Below are positions 7,529 through 15,371 of a DNA stretch of 64,000 nt, one piece after another (positions within the stretch are counted from its first letter, which is position 1; each line of letters opens with the position of its first letter). This DNA comes from Olsenella sp. SW781 (GTDB lineage Bacteria > Actinomycetota > Coriobacteriia > Coriobacteriales > Atopobiaceae). The translations under genes and the position numbers were made by a program. The stretch lies in the NCBI RefSeq assembly GCF_012027725.1, contig NZ_SJOU01000002.1, forward strand, positions 62,001-126,000, read 5' to 3'. Under the pieces are notes generated by a model that was not told the origin of the DNA, searched no databases, and was given only the letters and a program-made list of their open reading frames with translations.

Positions 7529-7963
7529 TTACCCCCAGCTCTCGCTCACGATTCCCAGCGTGAGTCCATCGCGACTGCCGGCATAGTACTTGTCCAGCAC
7601 GGCGCCAAAGACGGGGTCTGTGCCCGTGAGCTCGAAGAGCGTCATCGACGAGCGGACCTTGAGCGCGTCGATGTCTCCCAGCACGGCCGCGGGGTCGCTT
7701 CCCGGCAGGGCGAGAAGTGCGTGCGAGATTTTAAGAAGACGCGCCCTGAGCAGGGGATGGTTGACGTATGCGTCAAGCTCCCCGCGGCTGGCGATGCCGT
7801 AGCGCTCCGCCATGGGGCTGCGGCCGAGCCCGTGCGCCTGCGGGAAGACGAACCAGATCCAGTGACCCCGCTTGCGACCGGCGCGAATCTCGCCGAGCGC
7901 CCGTTCGTAGACGTCGCCGTCCTGCGCTCGGACGAAGCGCTCGATGTCAAAGCCTGCGGTCAT
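7529..7963 (-). CDS. DUF1810 family protein
   Basis: 144 residues from ATG 7963, preceded by AAAGGGG. Conserved blocks are FDIERFVRAQ, RKRGHWIWFVFPQ, the LGRSPMAERYGI segment and DALKVRSSMTLFE, and the length is standard for the family. The function is unknown; Macro/YbiA-like associations have been suggested for relatives but nothing here tests that. It is divergent from the tag gene across 63 bp. Confidence 0.85.
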   Translation of the reverse strand: MTAGFDIERFVRAQDGDVYERALGEIRAGRKRGHWIWFVFPQAHGLGRSPMAERYGIASRGELDAYVNHPLLRARLLKISHALLALPGSDPAAVLGDIDALKVRSSMTLFELTGTDPVFGAVLDKYYAGSRDGLTLGIVSESWG

Positions 7964-8026
7964 GCGATGCCCCTTTCCTTTGTCAGATAATAGACCCGTC
8001 GCCTGCCGAGAAGAACGGAGGGTCGC

Positions 8027-8647
8027 ATGTCCTACTGCGACTGGGATACCACCGACGAGCTCTGCCTGCGCTACCACGACGAGGAGTGGGGCGTGCCCCT
8101 GCACGACGACCGCGGGCAGTTCGAGTTCCTCTCGCTCGAGGTCATGCAGTGCGGGCTCAACTGGACCATGATGCTGCATAAGCGCGAGGTGTTCCGCGCA
8201 TGCTTCTCCGGCTTTGACTTTGACGCCGTGGCGGCGTTTGGCCCGGAGGACGTAGAGCGCATCCTAGAGACGCCGGGAATGATCCGTTCCCGCCGCAAGG
8301 TCGAGGCCACCATCAACAACGCGCGCTGCTTCCAGCGCGTGCGCGAGGAGTTCGGCAGCTTCGACGCCTACCTCTGGGGCTTCTCCGACGGCAAGACGAT
8401 CCTCTACAACAAGCACGCCGACGGGTGGATTCCCGTGAGCAACGGCCTCTCGGCGCGCGTGGCCGCCGACCTCAAGCACCGAGGCTTCAAGTACCTGGGC
8501 CCCACGACGGTCTACTCGCACCTTCAGGCCTGCGGCATCATCAATGACCACGGTCGCGACTGCCCGCGCTACGCCGCGGTGAACGCCATGGGCCCCACCG
8601 TCGAGAGGCGCCGCCACCTCGAGAAGGACGTCCGGCACTACGAATGA
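8027..8647 (+). CDS. tag: DNA-3-methyladenine glycosylase I
   Basis: 206 residues. The zinc-snap ligands of TagI are present: Cys4 (MSYCDW) and His17 (LRYHDEEWG) at the N-terminus, and His and Cys in NDHGRDC near the C-terminus. The catalytic-pocket Glu and the LNW motif lie at FLSLEVMQCGLNW. The enzyme removes 3-methyladenine from alkylated DNA. ACGGAGGG precedes ATG 8027. The stop codon lies inside a hairpin repeat. Confidence 0.93.
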   Translation: MSYCDWDTTDELCLRYHDEEWGVPLHDDRGQFEFLSLEVMQCGLNWTMMLHKREVFRACFSGFDFDAVAAFGPEDVERILETPGMIRSRRKVEATINNARCFQRVREEFGSFDAYLWGFSDGKTILYNKHADGWIPVSNGLSARVAADLKHRGFKYLGPTTVYSHLQACGIINDHGRDCPRYAAVNAMGPTVERRRHLEKDVRHYE

Positions 8648-8679
8648 GTCAAAAGGGACAGTCACTTTTGACTCATTCG
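8641..8679. repeat. Single-hairpin GGGACAG-family repeat overlapping the tag stop codon
   Basis: CGAATGAGTCAAAAG (8641-8655) and CTTTTGACTCATTCG (8665-8679) are exact 15-bp arms around GGACAGTCA. The tag TGA is in the left arm. Confidence 0.9.
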
Positions 8680-8702
8680 CGTGCGAGAGAGGAGTCGTAG
8701 CA

Positions 8703-9158
8703 ATGACCAAGCTTCCGTATCTGGCGAGCGGCGCCTCGCTGTGGAGAGGTTACGACTACTACACCGCTCGCAAGGTGCTCTCGTGGGAGCCCTCGGGACC
8801 AGGGGATTATCCGCAACAGTTCGAAGGGGTCGTCTCGGGAAACGGCGATACGCCCTATGAGGTGCACATCGACATAGCGCATCCCAAGAAGTCGACCTGC
8901 ACCTGCCCCTTTGCTGAGGGTCGCCATGTTATCTGCAAGCACATGGTCGCGCTCTACTTCACCGTCTATCCCGCCGAGGCAGATGAGCTTCTGCATGCTG
9001 AGGAGCGGTGGGCGGCGGAGGAGGCTGCCCGCGAGGAGGCCCATCGTGCAGAGACGTGGCAGTACGTGAGGGGCCTCAAGAAGGCCGAGCTTCAGGAGGA
9101 GCTCTACCGAGCGCTGCTCGAGATTGACGACCTGCGTGACCGTCGTCGTTGGTGGTAG
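8703..9158 (+). CDS. SWIM zinc-finger domain protein
   Basis: 151 residues. The SWIM signature is CTCPF near residue 63 followed by ICKH near 78 (CxC...CxH), which coordinates zinc and binds nucleic acid or protein. After it comes an Ala/Glu-rich coiled-coil-like helix and a basic terminus (LRDRRRWW). No catalytic domain is attached. GAGAGGAG lies upstream of ATG 8703. The next gene on the same strand is the structured leader and PDDEXK nuclease, but a separate promoter intervenes, so co-function is speculative. Confidence 0.8.
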   Translation: MTKLPYLASGASLWRGYDYYTARKVLSWEPSGPGDYPQQFEGVVSGNGDTPYEVHIDIAHPKKSTCTCPFAEGRHVICKHMVALYFTVYPAEADELLHAEERWAAEEAAREEAHRAETWQYVRGLKKAELQEELYRALLEIDDLRDRRRWW

Positions 9159-9179
9159 TAAAAAAGTGACCATTCGAGA

Positions 9180-9207
9180 GAACATGTGTTTCATAATATG
9201 TTATACT
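9180..9207 (+). promoter_or_regulatory. Extended -10 promoter of the leader RNA/nuclease, with a LexA-box-like site
   Basis: TGTTATACT (9199-9207) is a strong extended -10 in an AT-rich stretch. Immediately upstream, GAAC-ATGT-GTTT (9180-9191) differs by one base from the GAAC-N4-GTTC SOS box of Gram-positive LexA and overlaps the -35 position. Predicted transcription start is near 9214, giving a leader of about 190 nt. Confidence 0.5.
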
Positions 9208-9214
9208 CTCGTCA

Positions 9215-9392
9215 AGGTACGAGGGCGACAAGAGCGGCACGGAGGCCCCCAATGGTACGTGCCGGCGGGTGACTAGGGGTAATAGGGACTGGTCACACTT
9301 GTTTGTCTCGGGTGGGTTGGTACGCCCATCTTCCGGCACCCGCAAAGTCCGGAGCTCACAGTCTGTGCAGGTTGGTTTGCCGTGAGTGAGAC
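9215..9392 (+). ncRNA. Predicted structured leader RNA upstream of the PDDEXK nuclease
   Basis: No ORF fits this stretch, yet it folds by inspection into several stems. P1 is CGGCACG 9235-9241 with CGTGCCG 9258-9264. P2 is GTGACTAG 9269-9276 with CTGGTCAC 9289-9296 (one G-U). P3, GTCTC 9305-9309 with GAGAC 9388-9392, closes a three-way junction holding P3a (GGGTG 9310-9314 with CACCC 9337-9341) and P3b (GCTCAC 9354-9359 with GTGAGT 9382-9387). The nuclease ribosome binding site GGGGG (9393-9397) follows P3 at once, and the P1 loop carries CCCCC (9246-9250), which could pair with it. I recognise no known riboswitch or small RNA. It may be a regulatory leader or a functional RNA partner. Confidence 0.55.
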
Positions 9393-9404
9393 GGGGGTTC
9401 AGCT

Positions 9405-10454
9405 ATGGCCAAGAAGTCCATCAAGCAGTTTGACGAGAAGAACGACGAGCGAGTCTACGTGTCCGTTCGCGAGACATTGGAGTCCGCGCGCGGCAAGGTG
9501 GAGCGTGCTGTCAACAGCGCCATGGTCGAGGCGTATTGGGAGATCGGGCGCCAGATCGTGGAGGCGACGGGGGAGCGTGCGGAGTACGGGAAGCATCTGG
9601 TGCAGTACCTGGCGGAGAGGCTGACTGCGGAGTACGGGAAGGGGTTTACGCCGAGGAATCTCTATCAGATGCAGCAGTTCTATCTTGCGTTTCCAAAAGT
9701 GCACGCGCTGCGTGCACAATTGAGCTGGACGCACTATCGTAGGCTGATGCGTATCCCTGATCAGGAGCAGCGCGAGTTTTACATGAACGCTGCGGCAGAC
9801 GAGCGCTGGACTTCTCGTCAGCTCGACCACCAGATCGCAACGTTCTACCGTGAGCGCCTCCTCTCTTCGCAGGGTGAGAAGCGCGAGCTCATCCGCACCG
9901 AGATTCAGCGTTCCGAGCCCGTGACGGGGGCAGACGACTTCATCAAGGACCCGTACGTCCTGGACTTCCTGGACCTGGGCGGTCGCACGGACTTTGATGA
10001 GCACCAGCTCGAGCAGGCACTCATGACGAGGCTGCAGGAGTTCATGCTGGAGCTGGGGCGCGGCTTCGCCTTTGTTGGACGTCAGTACCGGCTCGATGGC
10101 GAACAGGCAAGCCACTATGTTGACCTCGTCTTCTACAACATCAAGCTTAAGTGCTACGTGCTCATCGAGCTCAAGACTCGTCCGCTCAACGCCAAGGACG
10201 TAGGGCAGATGGACTTCTACGTCCGGCTGTTCAACGAGAAGTACGCGGGTACTGACGACAACCCGACCATCGGTCTCATCCTTTGCTCGAGCTCAGACCG
10301 AACGGTGGCGAAGTACTCTGCTCTCGCCGACGGCAAGGGACTCTTCGCGTCGAGCTACGTCACGTGCCTGCCCACCGAGGAGGAGCTGACCGACGCCCTC
10401 GAGCCCACGCGCCGCGCGATCGCCGAGGCCCGTGCGGAGCGAGGCGAGGAATAA
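9405..10454 (+). CDS. PDDEXK nuclease domain protein, DUF1016/YhcG type
   Basis: 349 residues. The N-terminal DUF1016_N helical region (about 15-155) includes VEAYWEIGRQIVE, GFTPRNLYQMQQFY, LSWTHYRRL and the conserved REFYMNAAADERWTSRQLDHQI. The C-terminal nuclease core (about 175-330) has KDPYVLDFL, then Asp240 in HYVDLVF and Glu255-Leu-Lys257 in VLIELKTR, the PD-(D/E)xK metal site; all catalytic residues are intact. Relatives are often found near restriction-modification and other defence genes, but their role is not settled. It has its own promoter and a long structured leader, with GGGGG 7 nt before ATG. A terminator hairpin follows. It appears as a stand-alone transcription unit. Confidence 0.88.
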   Translation: MAKKSIKQFDEKNDERVYVSVRETLESARGKVERAVNSAMVEAYWEIGRQIVEATGERAEYGKHLVQYLAERLTAEYGKGFTPRNLYQMQQFYLAFPKVHALRAQLSWTHYRRLMRIPDQEQREFYMNAAADERWTSRQLDHQIATFYRERLLSSQGEKRELIRTEIQRSEPVTGADDFIKDPYVLDFLDLGGRTDFDEHQLEQALMTRLQEFMLELGRGFAFVGRQYRLDGEQASHYVDLVFYNIKLKCYVLIELKTRPLNAKDVGQMDFYVRLFNEKYAGTDDNPTIGLILCSSSDRTVAKYSALADGKGLFASSYVTCLPTEEELTDALEPTRRAIAEARAERGEE

Positions 10455-10460
10455 CCATCG

Positions 10461-10492
10461 GGCGCCCGTCTGTCAGTTTGGAGACGGGCGCC
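10461..10492 (+). terminator. Terminator-like hairpin after the nuclease gene
   Basis: GGCGCCCGTCT (10461-10471) and AGACGGGCGCC (10482-10492) form a perfect 11-bp stem with a 10-nt loop between two convergent genes. No U-tract follows, so it may rely on stem stability. Confidence 0.6.
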
Positions 10493-10514
10493 AACTAGAA
10501 AACCGCAAAATGGG

Positions 10515-11507
10515 CTAGAGCACCCGCTCCATGAGAACGGCGACGTAGTGTGGCGTGCTCGCGACCTCCCCGGTGGGCTCGAAGCCGAGCTTGGCCCAAA
10601 ACTTCCGCGCCGGCTCGTTGCCCTCGATGTACGCCAGGCGCACGCGAGAGAGGCCCTCGGCTCGCAGCCTGCGGAGCTCGGCGCGCATGATCAGCGTGCC
10701 GACTCCACGTCCATGCCACGCTCCGTCGACCATGAGAAGCCCCACGTAGGCCGACCGCTCGTCGGGGTAGCCGCGGACGACGTCCATGACGGCGACGAGC
10801 TCCCCCTGCGCAAGGAAGCCGAGAAACTCCTTCTGGTCGGCCTGGCATCCGGGCGGCGGCTCGCGGAGAGCCTGGGCCAGGTTCTCGAGCGTCGGCCTCT
10901 CGCCGTAGAGCTCGTAGTACGCGGGATTGCTCTCGCAGAGGGCAAGGAGCGCGGGAAGGTCCTCGTCGGTGAGCCTGCGTCGAACAAAGGGGGAGAGGTC
11001 AACCATGCGCACGGTGCAACCATGCTCGCGCAGTAGCGCGATCAGGTCCGCCGTGGCGAGAAGGACGGTCGCGGTGTTGTCGCACGGGTGGACGGTCACG
11101 TGTCCGGCATCGACGAGTTCCTGGTCGATTACGACCTCCACGCGCCCTCGGCCATCGTTCAGCGCGCCGAGCGGCGTGACGGAGCCGGGCGCGAGGCCGA
11201 GCATCGAGCGCAGGTCCCTCTCGCTCGCAAACGAGAGGCGGCGAGAGCCCAGGCGTTCCTGGACCTCTCGCAGCGAGACGTCCTTCTCGTCCGGAAGGCA
11301 GACGAGGTAGTACGCGCGGTGCTTGTCGTCCCGCAGGAAGAGGTTCTTGGCGCCGAGCTCCTGGTGGGGGATGCCCGCGGCGTGCGCCTGCCCCACGGTG
11401 AAGACCGCCTCGTGCTCGTAGAGCTCGTAGGCGATTCCGGCCCGGTCGAGCAGCGCGATCGTCTCCGCCTTGCCGTAGGCGTGCAAAAGTGCCTGTCCCT
11501 TTTGCAC
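10515..11507 (-). CDS. YbaK/ProX-type aminoacyl-tRNA deacylase fused to GNAT acetyltransferase
   Basis: About 330 residues from GTG 11507. The first ~160 residues are a YbaK/PrdX editing domain (FLRDDKHRAYYLVCLPDEK, LGLAPGSVTPLGALND, HPCDNTATVLL), the type that hydrolyses mischarged tRNA such as Ala-tRNA(Pro). The rest is a GNAT domain with the acetyl-CoA loop MVDGAWHGRGVGTLIM and the terminal NEPARKFWAKLGFEP. The start is uncertain: the region from 11481 to 11507 is a repeat hairpin, so translation starts either at GTG 11507, two bases after the upstream stop, or at TTG 11486, with AAGGGA from the repeat as ribosome binding site. Acetylation target unknown. Confidence 0.82.
   Translation of the reverse strand: MQKGQALLHAYGKAETIALLDRAGIAYELYEHEAVFTVGQAHAAGIPHQELGAKNLFLRDDKHRAYYLVCLPDEKDVSLREVQERLGSRRLSFASERDLRSMLGLAPGSVTPLGALNDGRGRVEVVIDQELVDAGHVTVHPCDNTATVLLATADLIALLREHGCTVRMVDLSPFVRRRLTDEDLPALLALCESNPAYYELYGERPTLENLAQALREPPPGCQADQKEFLGFLAQGELVAVMDVVRGYPDERSAYVGLLMVDGAWHGRGVGTLIMRAELRRLRAEGLSRVRLAYIEGNEPARKFWAKLGFEPTGEVASTPHYVAVLMERVL
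11481..11507. repeat. Single-hairpin GGGACAGG-family repeat at a gene junction
   Basis: GTGCAAAAG (11481-11489) and CTTTTGCAC (11499-11507) enclose TGCCTGTCC. It sits directly after the stop codon of the metallo-hydrolase gene and within the 5' end of the YbaK-GNAT reading frame. Very similar copies are at 44053-44117 and 57166-57198. Confidence 0.9.
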
Positions 11508-11508
11508 G

Positions 11509-12171
11509 TCAGCGCTCGAGCTTGCGGATGACGGAGATGGAGGGGCTGACCTCGGCGGCAAAGGCGTCGAAGTCGTCGTAGGTGCCGACGATGCTGCCGT
11601 AGTGGGTGGGCACCACGACGGCGGGGCGCAGGGCGTTCACGAAGGCCGCGGCCTGACGCGGGTCGCAGGTGTAGGTGCCGCCGATCGGCACGAGCGCGAC
11701 GTCGCAGCTCACCGTCTCGTTGTCCGGGTTCTGGTCCGTGTCGCCGGAGACGTAGTAGCGCGTGGGCTCGTCGTCGAGCGTGACCACGTAGCCGAGCCAG
11801 CCGTTCTCACGCGGGTGCATGCCCAGGCGCTCGGGCTCCACGTTGTAGGCGGGCACGGCCTCCACGCAGATCCCCGGCAGCTCGATCTTCTCGCCCGCGT
11901 CCATGAGGTGCGTTGCGGCGGCGCCCAGCCCCGCCACCTCGCCGGCCATGCTCGCTGGCGCCACGACCACGGTCTTCTCGCCGGCGACGCGCGCGTAGTC
12001 CTCGGGCGAGAGGTGGTCGTAGTGGGCGTGGGTGATCAGCACGTAGTCCGCGTCGTGCGCGGCCTCGGCGTCAGTTAGCGCAAAGGGGTCGAAGTAGGCG
12101 ACGGTGCCGCCCGCCCCCTCGACCCGGATGGCGCTCTGGGTGAACACGCGGACGTTCTCGAGGCTGCTCAT
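11509..12171 (-). CDS. UlaG-like metallo-beta-lactamase-fold hydrolase
   Basis: 220 residues. THAHYDHLS at 47-55 gives the HxHxDH metal site (His48, His50, Asp52, His53). YVSGDTD supplies the bridging Asp and VVPTHYGSIVGTYDDF the C-terminal His. There is no signal peptide, so it is cytoplasmic. The family acts on diverse phosphoesters or lactones; the substrate here is not inferable. TAGGAGGGG precedes ATG 12171. It is upstream of, and likely co-transcribed with, the YbaK-GNAT gene. Confidence 0.85.
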   Translation of the reverse strand: MSSLENVRVFTQSAIRVEGAGGTVAYFDPFALTDAEAAHDADYVLITHAHYDHLSPEDYARVAGEKTVVVAPASMAGEVAGLGAAATHLMDAGEKIELPGICVEAVPAYNVEPERLGMHPRENGWLGYVVTLDDEPTRYYVSGDTDQNPDNETVSCDVALVPIGGTYTCDPRQAAAFVNALRPAVVVPTHYGSIVGTYDDFDAFAAEVSPSISVIRKLER

Positions 12172-12227
12172 GGCGGCTCCCCTCCTATAATCTAGTCATC
12201 TGATTGTACGTTGAGCCGGAGGCCATC

Positions 12228-12755
12228 ATGCGCGAGAAGATCGACGTCGCCGAGTACGCACCCACCATCCTTCGCGAGCTGCCCACGGGCGTGCTGCTGA
12301 CCGCGAGCGCGGACGGGCGCGCCAACCCCATGACCATAGGCTGGGGCACGCTGGGAGTCGAGTGGGGCAAGCAGCTCTTCGTGGCATACGTCCGCAGCAG
12401 CCGCTTCACCTACGGCCTCATCGAGAAGAGTGGCGAGTTCACGGTCAGCGTTCCCATGCGCACGGGCGAGAAGGACCACGACCAGCGCATCAGCCAGATC
12501 CTGGCGGTCTGCGGCTCCAAGAGCGGCCGCGACACGGACAAGGTCGCCGAGCTCGGCCTCACGCTCGCGGAGGGGGAGGAGGTCGGCGCGCCCGCCGTCC
12601 GGGAGTTCCCGCTCACGCTCGAGTGCCGCGTGCTCTTCAAGAGCGAGCAGGACGAGGCGCGCCTTCCGGACGACCTGCGCGAGCGCTACTACTCCACCGA
12701 CGCGCCGCACACCGCGTACTACGCGGAAATCGTGAGCGCCTACGTCCTGAGATAG
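12228..12755 (+). CDS. Flavin reductase-like FMN-binding protein (flavoredoxin group)
   Basis: 175 residues from ATG 12228 with GGAGG upstream. The flavin-reductase fold is recognisable from TGVLLTASADGRANPMTIGW, VAYVRSSRFTYGLIEKSGEFTVSVP and the conserved SGRDTDKVAE loop, close to FMN-binding split-barrel flavoredoxins of anaerobes. It probably binds FMN for electron transfer; the partner is unknown. TATAAT at 12186-12191 could be its -10, but no good -35 is seen in the short divergent gap. Confidence 0.82.
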   Translation: MREKIDVAEYAPTILRELPTGVLLTASADGRANPMTIGWGTLGVEWGKQLFVAYVRSSRFTYGLIEKSGEFTVSVPMRTGEKDHDQRISQILAVCGSKSGRDTDKVAELGLTLAEGEEVGAPAVREFPLTLECRVLFKSEQDEARLPDDLRERYYSTDAPHTAYYAEIVSAYVLR

Positions 12756-12775
12756 GATTGCGTCGCGCCCGCCGT

Positions 12776-12923
12776 GCCCGGCACCCATGAGTGCCGGCTC
12801 GCGGACCGCGCCGCGCCGGCACTCCCGAAGGAACGCCGCGTGCGAGACGGCGCCCCCGCTCGCAAACGGTCAAATAAACCGGCACTCCCCGCCGGCACCT
12901 ACGGGTGCGGGCGGGGAGTGCCG
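12776..12923. repeat. CACTC/GAGTG palindromic repeat cluster
   Basis: GCCCGGCACCCATGAGTGCC begins the cluster and a second GCCGGCACTCCCG follows. The end is a 14-bp perfect inverted repeat, CGGCACTCCCCGCC (12880-12893) with GGCGGGGAGTGCCG (12910-12923). It fills the convergent gap 12756-12949, where no gene is seen. Confidence 0.8.
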
Positions 12924-12949
12924 TGGCTCGTGCCGGGATGTCGCGCGCC

Positions 12950-13246
12950 CTACTTCTTGCCGAAGAGGCCGCCCAGGCTGTCGGCGATGCCGCCGAGCGG
13001 GGTGCTCTCGAGCATGTCGCCGAGGTTGCCGGCGATGCTGCCCAGGTCGAGGCCGCCGAGGTCGAGGCTGCCGTCGGCGATGCCGCTCTTGACGCCGTCG
13101 ACGATCTGGGAGAGGTCGCCCTCGCCGAGCTCGACGCCGGTGATGCCCTCGATCGTGCCCTTGGGGTCGGAGACGAGCTCCTGGAGCTTCTCGGGGGCGT
13201 CCGCCAGGGCGGCGGAGACCTGGGCGATGATTGCCTGGATGTCCAT
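12950..13246 (-). CDS. Small hypothetical glycine/leucine-rich protein
   Basis: 98 residues; no family recognised. The first half is helical and acidic (QAIIAQVSAALADAPEKL). The second half is rich in Gly, Leu and Asp in a loose repeat (DLGGLDLGSIAGNLGDML, PLGGIADSLGGLFGKK). No signal peptide or transmembrane helix. CGAAAGGAC precedes ATG 13246, and codon use matches the neighbours, so it is probably real. Unknown function. Confidence 0.6.
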   Translation of the reverse strand: MDIQAIIAQVSAALADAPEKLQELVSDPKGTIEGITGVELGEGDLSQIVDGVKSGIADGSLDLGGLDLGSIAGNLGDMLESTPLGGIADSLGGLFGKK

Positions 13247-13329
13247 GAATGTCCTTTCGTGTCGTGCGCGCGGGGCGCGTTTGCCCCTCTAGATTACCCG
13301 TTGGGCCACCCGGGGACGAGCTGCGGCCG

Positions 13330-14397
13330 TCAGGCGTGCGCCGGCGGTTGAGGGCGCCGGGCCCCGGCCGCCCCGGCGGCGTCCCCCACGGCGTCGAGTA
13401 GCTCGGCGCAGCGCAGCGTCGCCGAGAGGGGCATGACGTCCGACTCGCTGCGCCCGGAGAGCACGAGGCCGACGAAGTGCTCGATCTCGTCGTAGAAGTC
13501 GTCGACGGGGTAGGGGAGCTCGATGTCGGCGGCCTCGGCCTCGGCGCGCTCCAGCCGGGCGCGCTGCGGGCGGTGCATGTCCTCCACGGTGATGACGCCC
13601 CTCGTCCCGACGACCCGGGCCGTCCGGGGTCCCGCCGTGTCGGCGGCGGTGACGAGCCGGGCCGTGAGCGCGCCGCGCGCGAGCTCCGCGTCGACGAAGC
13701 AGTCGTGGCCGTGGTCCCAGCGGGCCCGCGCGGCCACGACCTCGAAGGGGCCGCCCAGGTAGTCGTCCACCCAGGAGGCGCAGTAGACGCCCGAGTCCAG
13801 CAGGATGCCCCCGCCGCGGGCGTCGGAGAGGTAGTCGCCCCCGCGGGCGATGCGGTCGCCCATGTCGTTCTCGAGGAACGCCTCGACGCGGCGGACCTCG
13901 CCGATGCCGCCCCGTGCGACGAGCTCGCGCACGTGCCGGTAGAGGGGCGAGAAGCGCGTCTTCATGGCCTCCATGAGGAGGGTCCCCGTCTCGCGCGCCG
14001 CGCGGACGAGCTCGCGCGCCTCCGCCGCGTCCACGCAGGCCGGCTTCTCGCAGAGCACGGCCTTGCCGGCGCGCAGGGCGGCAAGCGCCCACGCGAGGTG
14101 CATCGAGTGGGGGAGCGCGAGGTAGACGGCATCGACGTCAGGGCGGGCGAGAAGTGCGGCGTGCGCCGCGCCCGCGACCCCGCCGAGCGCCTCGTCCGAG
14201 AGGGCGCCGCCCTCGGGGACGCCATGCTCGAGGGCGAAGGCCTCCGCCCTCCCGGCGGAGCGGCAGCTGATGGCAACGAGCTCGGAGCGCCCCTCGTGCG
14301 CGAGGCTCCGGGCGAACCGGTGCGCTATCCTGCCCGCGCCGACGATCCCCCAGCGCACCGTGCGTCCGCCCCTCTCGCCCAGGTCCTTCTCGCCCAT
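13330..14397 (-). CDS. Gfo/Idh/MocA-family oxidoreductase
   Basis: 355 residues. The N-terminal Rossmann motif GIVGAGRIAHRFA is near residue 18, ALPHSMHLAWALAALRAGK and the signature CEKP follow, and the C-terminal alpha/beta substrate domain includes GGGILLDSGVY. Family enzymes oxidise or reduce sugars, inositols or related compounds with NAD(P). The start codon is 3 nt after the stop of the SDR gene, so they form a coupled operon. Substrate not inferable. Confidence 0.87.
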   Translation of the reverse strand: MGEKDLGERGGRTVRWGIVGAGRIAHRFARSLAHEGRSELVAISCRSAGRAEAFALEHGVPEGGALSDEALGGVAGAAHAALLARPDVDAVYLALPHSMHLAWALAALRAGKAVLCEKPACVDAAEARELVRAARETGTLLMEAMKTRFSPLYRHVRELVARGGIGEVRRVEAFLENDMGDRIARGGDYLSDARGGGILLDSGVYCASWVDDYLGGPFEVVAARARWDHGHDCFVDAELARGALTARLVTAADTAGPRTARVVGTRGVITVEDMHRPQRARLERAEAEAADIELPYPVDDFYDEIEHFVGLVLSGRSESDVMPLSATLRCAELLDAVGDAAGAAGARRPQPPAHA

Positions 14398-14400
14398 GGC

Positions 14401-15183
14401 TCACCCCCTCTTCCCGCGCGCGGCCCCGAGGCCCATGAGGGCCCGCTCGGCCCCCATCAGCAGCGGGTAGGGGAGCAGCTTGGCGGCGACGTAGAAGGCG
14501 CGCATGTCCGCCGAGGGGATGCAGAGCGCCCGCCCCGCCCGCGCGGCTTCGAGGCCGCGCCTGGCCACGCGGCGCACGTCCTCGAAGCCGGTGAGGCCCG
14601 CCATGCGCGCGGCGACGTCCCCCGCGCCGGCGTGGTCGAGAAAGCCCGTGCGCATGAACTTGGGGCAGAGCGACGTCACGTGGATGCCCACGGGCCCGAG
14701 CTCCGCGTCGAGCGCCCGGGAGAGGTCCAGCACAAAGCGCTTCGCGGCGGAGTAGGTGGCAAGCCCCGGCTGCGGCATGAAGGCCGCCACGCTCGATACG
14801 TTGAGGATGCGCGAGCCGGCGGCCATGTACGGCAGCGCGCGGTACGTGAGCTCCACGGGCGCGAGCACGAGCAGGCGCGCCATGGCGGCGTTGTCCGGCG
14901 CGGGCATGGCCGCGAAGTCGCCGAACGTGCCGAAGCCGGCATTGTTGACGAGAAGGGCGACGCGGCCGCCGGGGGTCTCGGCGAGCGCCCGCTCAAGCAC
15001 GTCGAACGACGCGGGGTCCGTGAGGTCGAGCGCGAACGGGCGCACGCGCGGGGAGGTGCGCTCCGCGCGGCGCGAGACGGCCCAGATCTGGTCGAGCGGG
15101 CCGAAGTAGCCCTCGGCGAGCAGGCGCACGAGCTCGGCGCCGAGCCCGGACGACGCTCCGGTGACGATCGCGATGTTGGTCAT
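14401..15183 (-). CDS. Short-chain dehydrogenase/reductase
   Basis: 260 residues from ATG 15183 (GGAGGGCACC upstream). Classical SDR motifs are present: TGASSGLG, LLVNNAGFGTFGDF, a catalytic Ser in LNVSSVAAF and YSAAK. The C-terminal third (PLLMGAERALMGLG) is hydrophobic, as in membrane-associated SDRs acting on lipids or sterol-like substrates. First gene of a two-gene operon with the Gfo/Idh/MocA protein. The 188-bp gap upstream (15184-15371) shows no feature beyond weak promoter-like sequence. Confidence 0.87.
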   Translation of the reverse strand: MTNIAIVTGASSGLGAELVRLLAEGYFGPLDQIWAVSRRAERTSPRVRPFALDLTDPASFDVLERALAETPGGRVALLVNNAGFGTFGDFAAMPAPDNAAMARLLVLAPVELTYRALPYMAAGSRILNVSSVAAFMPQPGLATYSAAKRFVLDLSRALDAELGPVGIHVTSLCPKFMRTGFLDHAGAGDVAARMAGLTGFEDVRRVARRGLEAARAGRALCIPSADMRAFYVAAKLLPYPLLMGAERALMGLGAARGKRG

Positions 15184-15371
15184 GGTGCCCTCCAGACGTG
15201 CCCGAGGTGACGTGCCTCCCATTTTGGCACGGCATGTTCCACCAGCGGATGACATTCGCGTTTCTCGTCTGGCGGCGCACCGCTGGCTGATACCATGACT
15301 CGGTTTTGTTGCCCGGAATGGGGTGCCGCCCGCGCCTGTCCGGGCATCCGCGAACACCTGAAGGGAACGTC

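Noticed and set aside
9215-9404. tRNA, RNase P, SRP RNA or tmRNA
   Set aside because: The region has no T-loop GGTTCGANTCC pattern with an acceptor stem, no SRP tetraloop motif and no tmRNA tag frame. A brief resemblance of AAAGTCCGG to RNase P RNA is not supported by flanking sequence.
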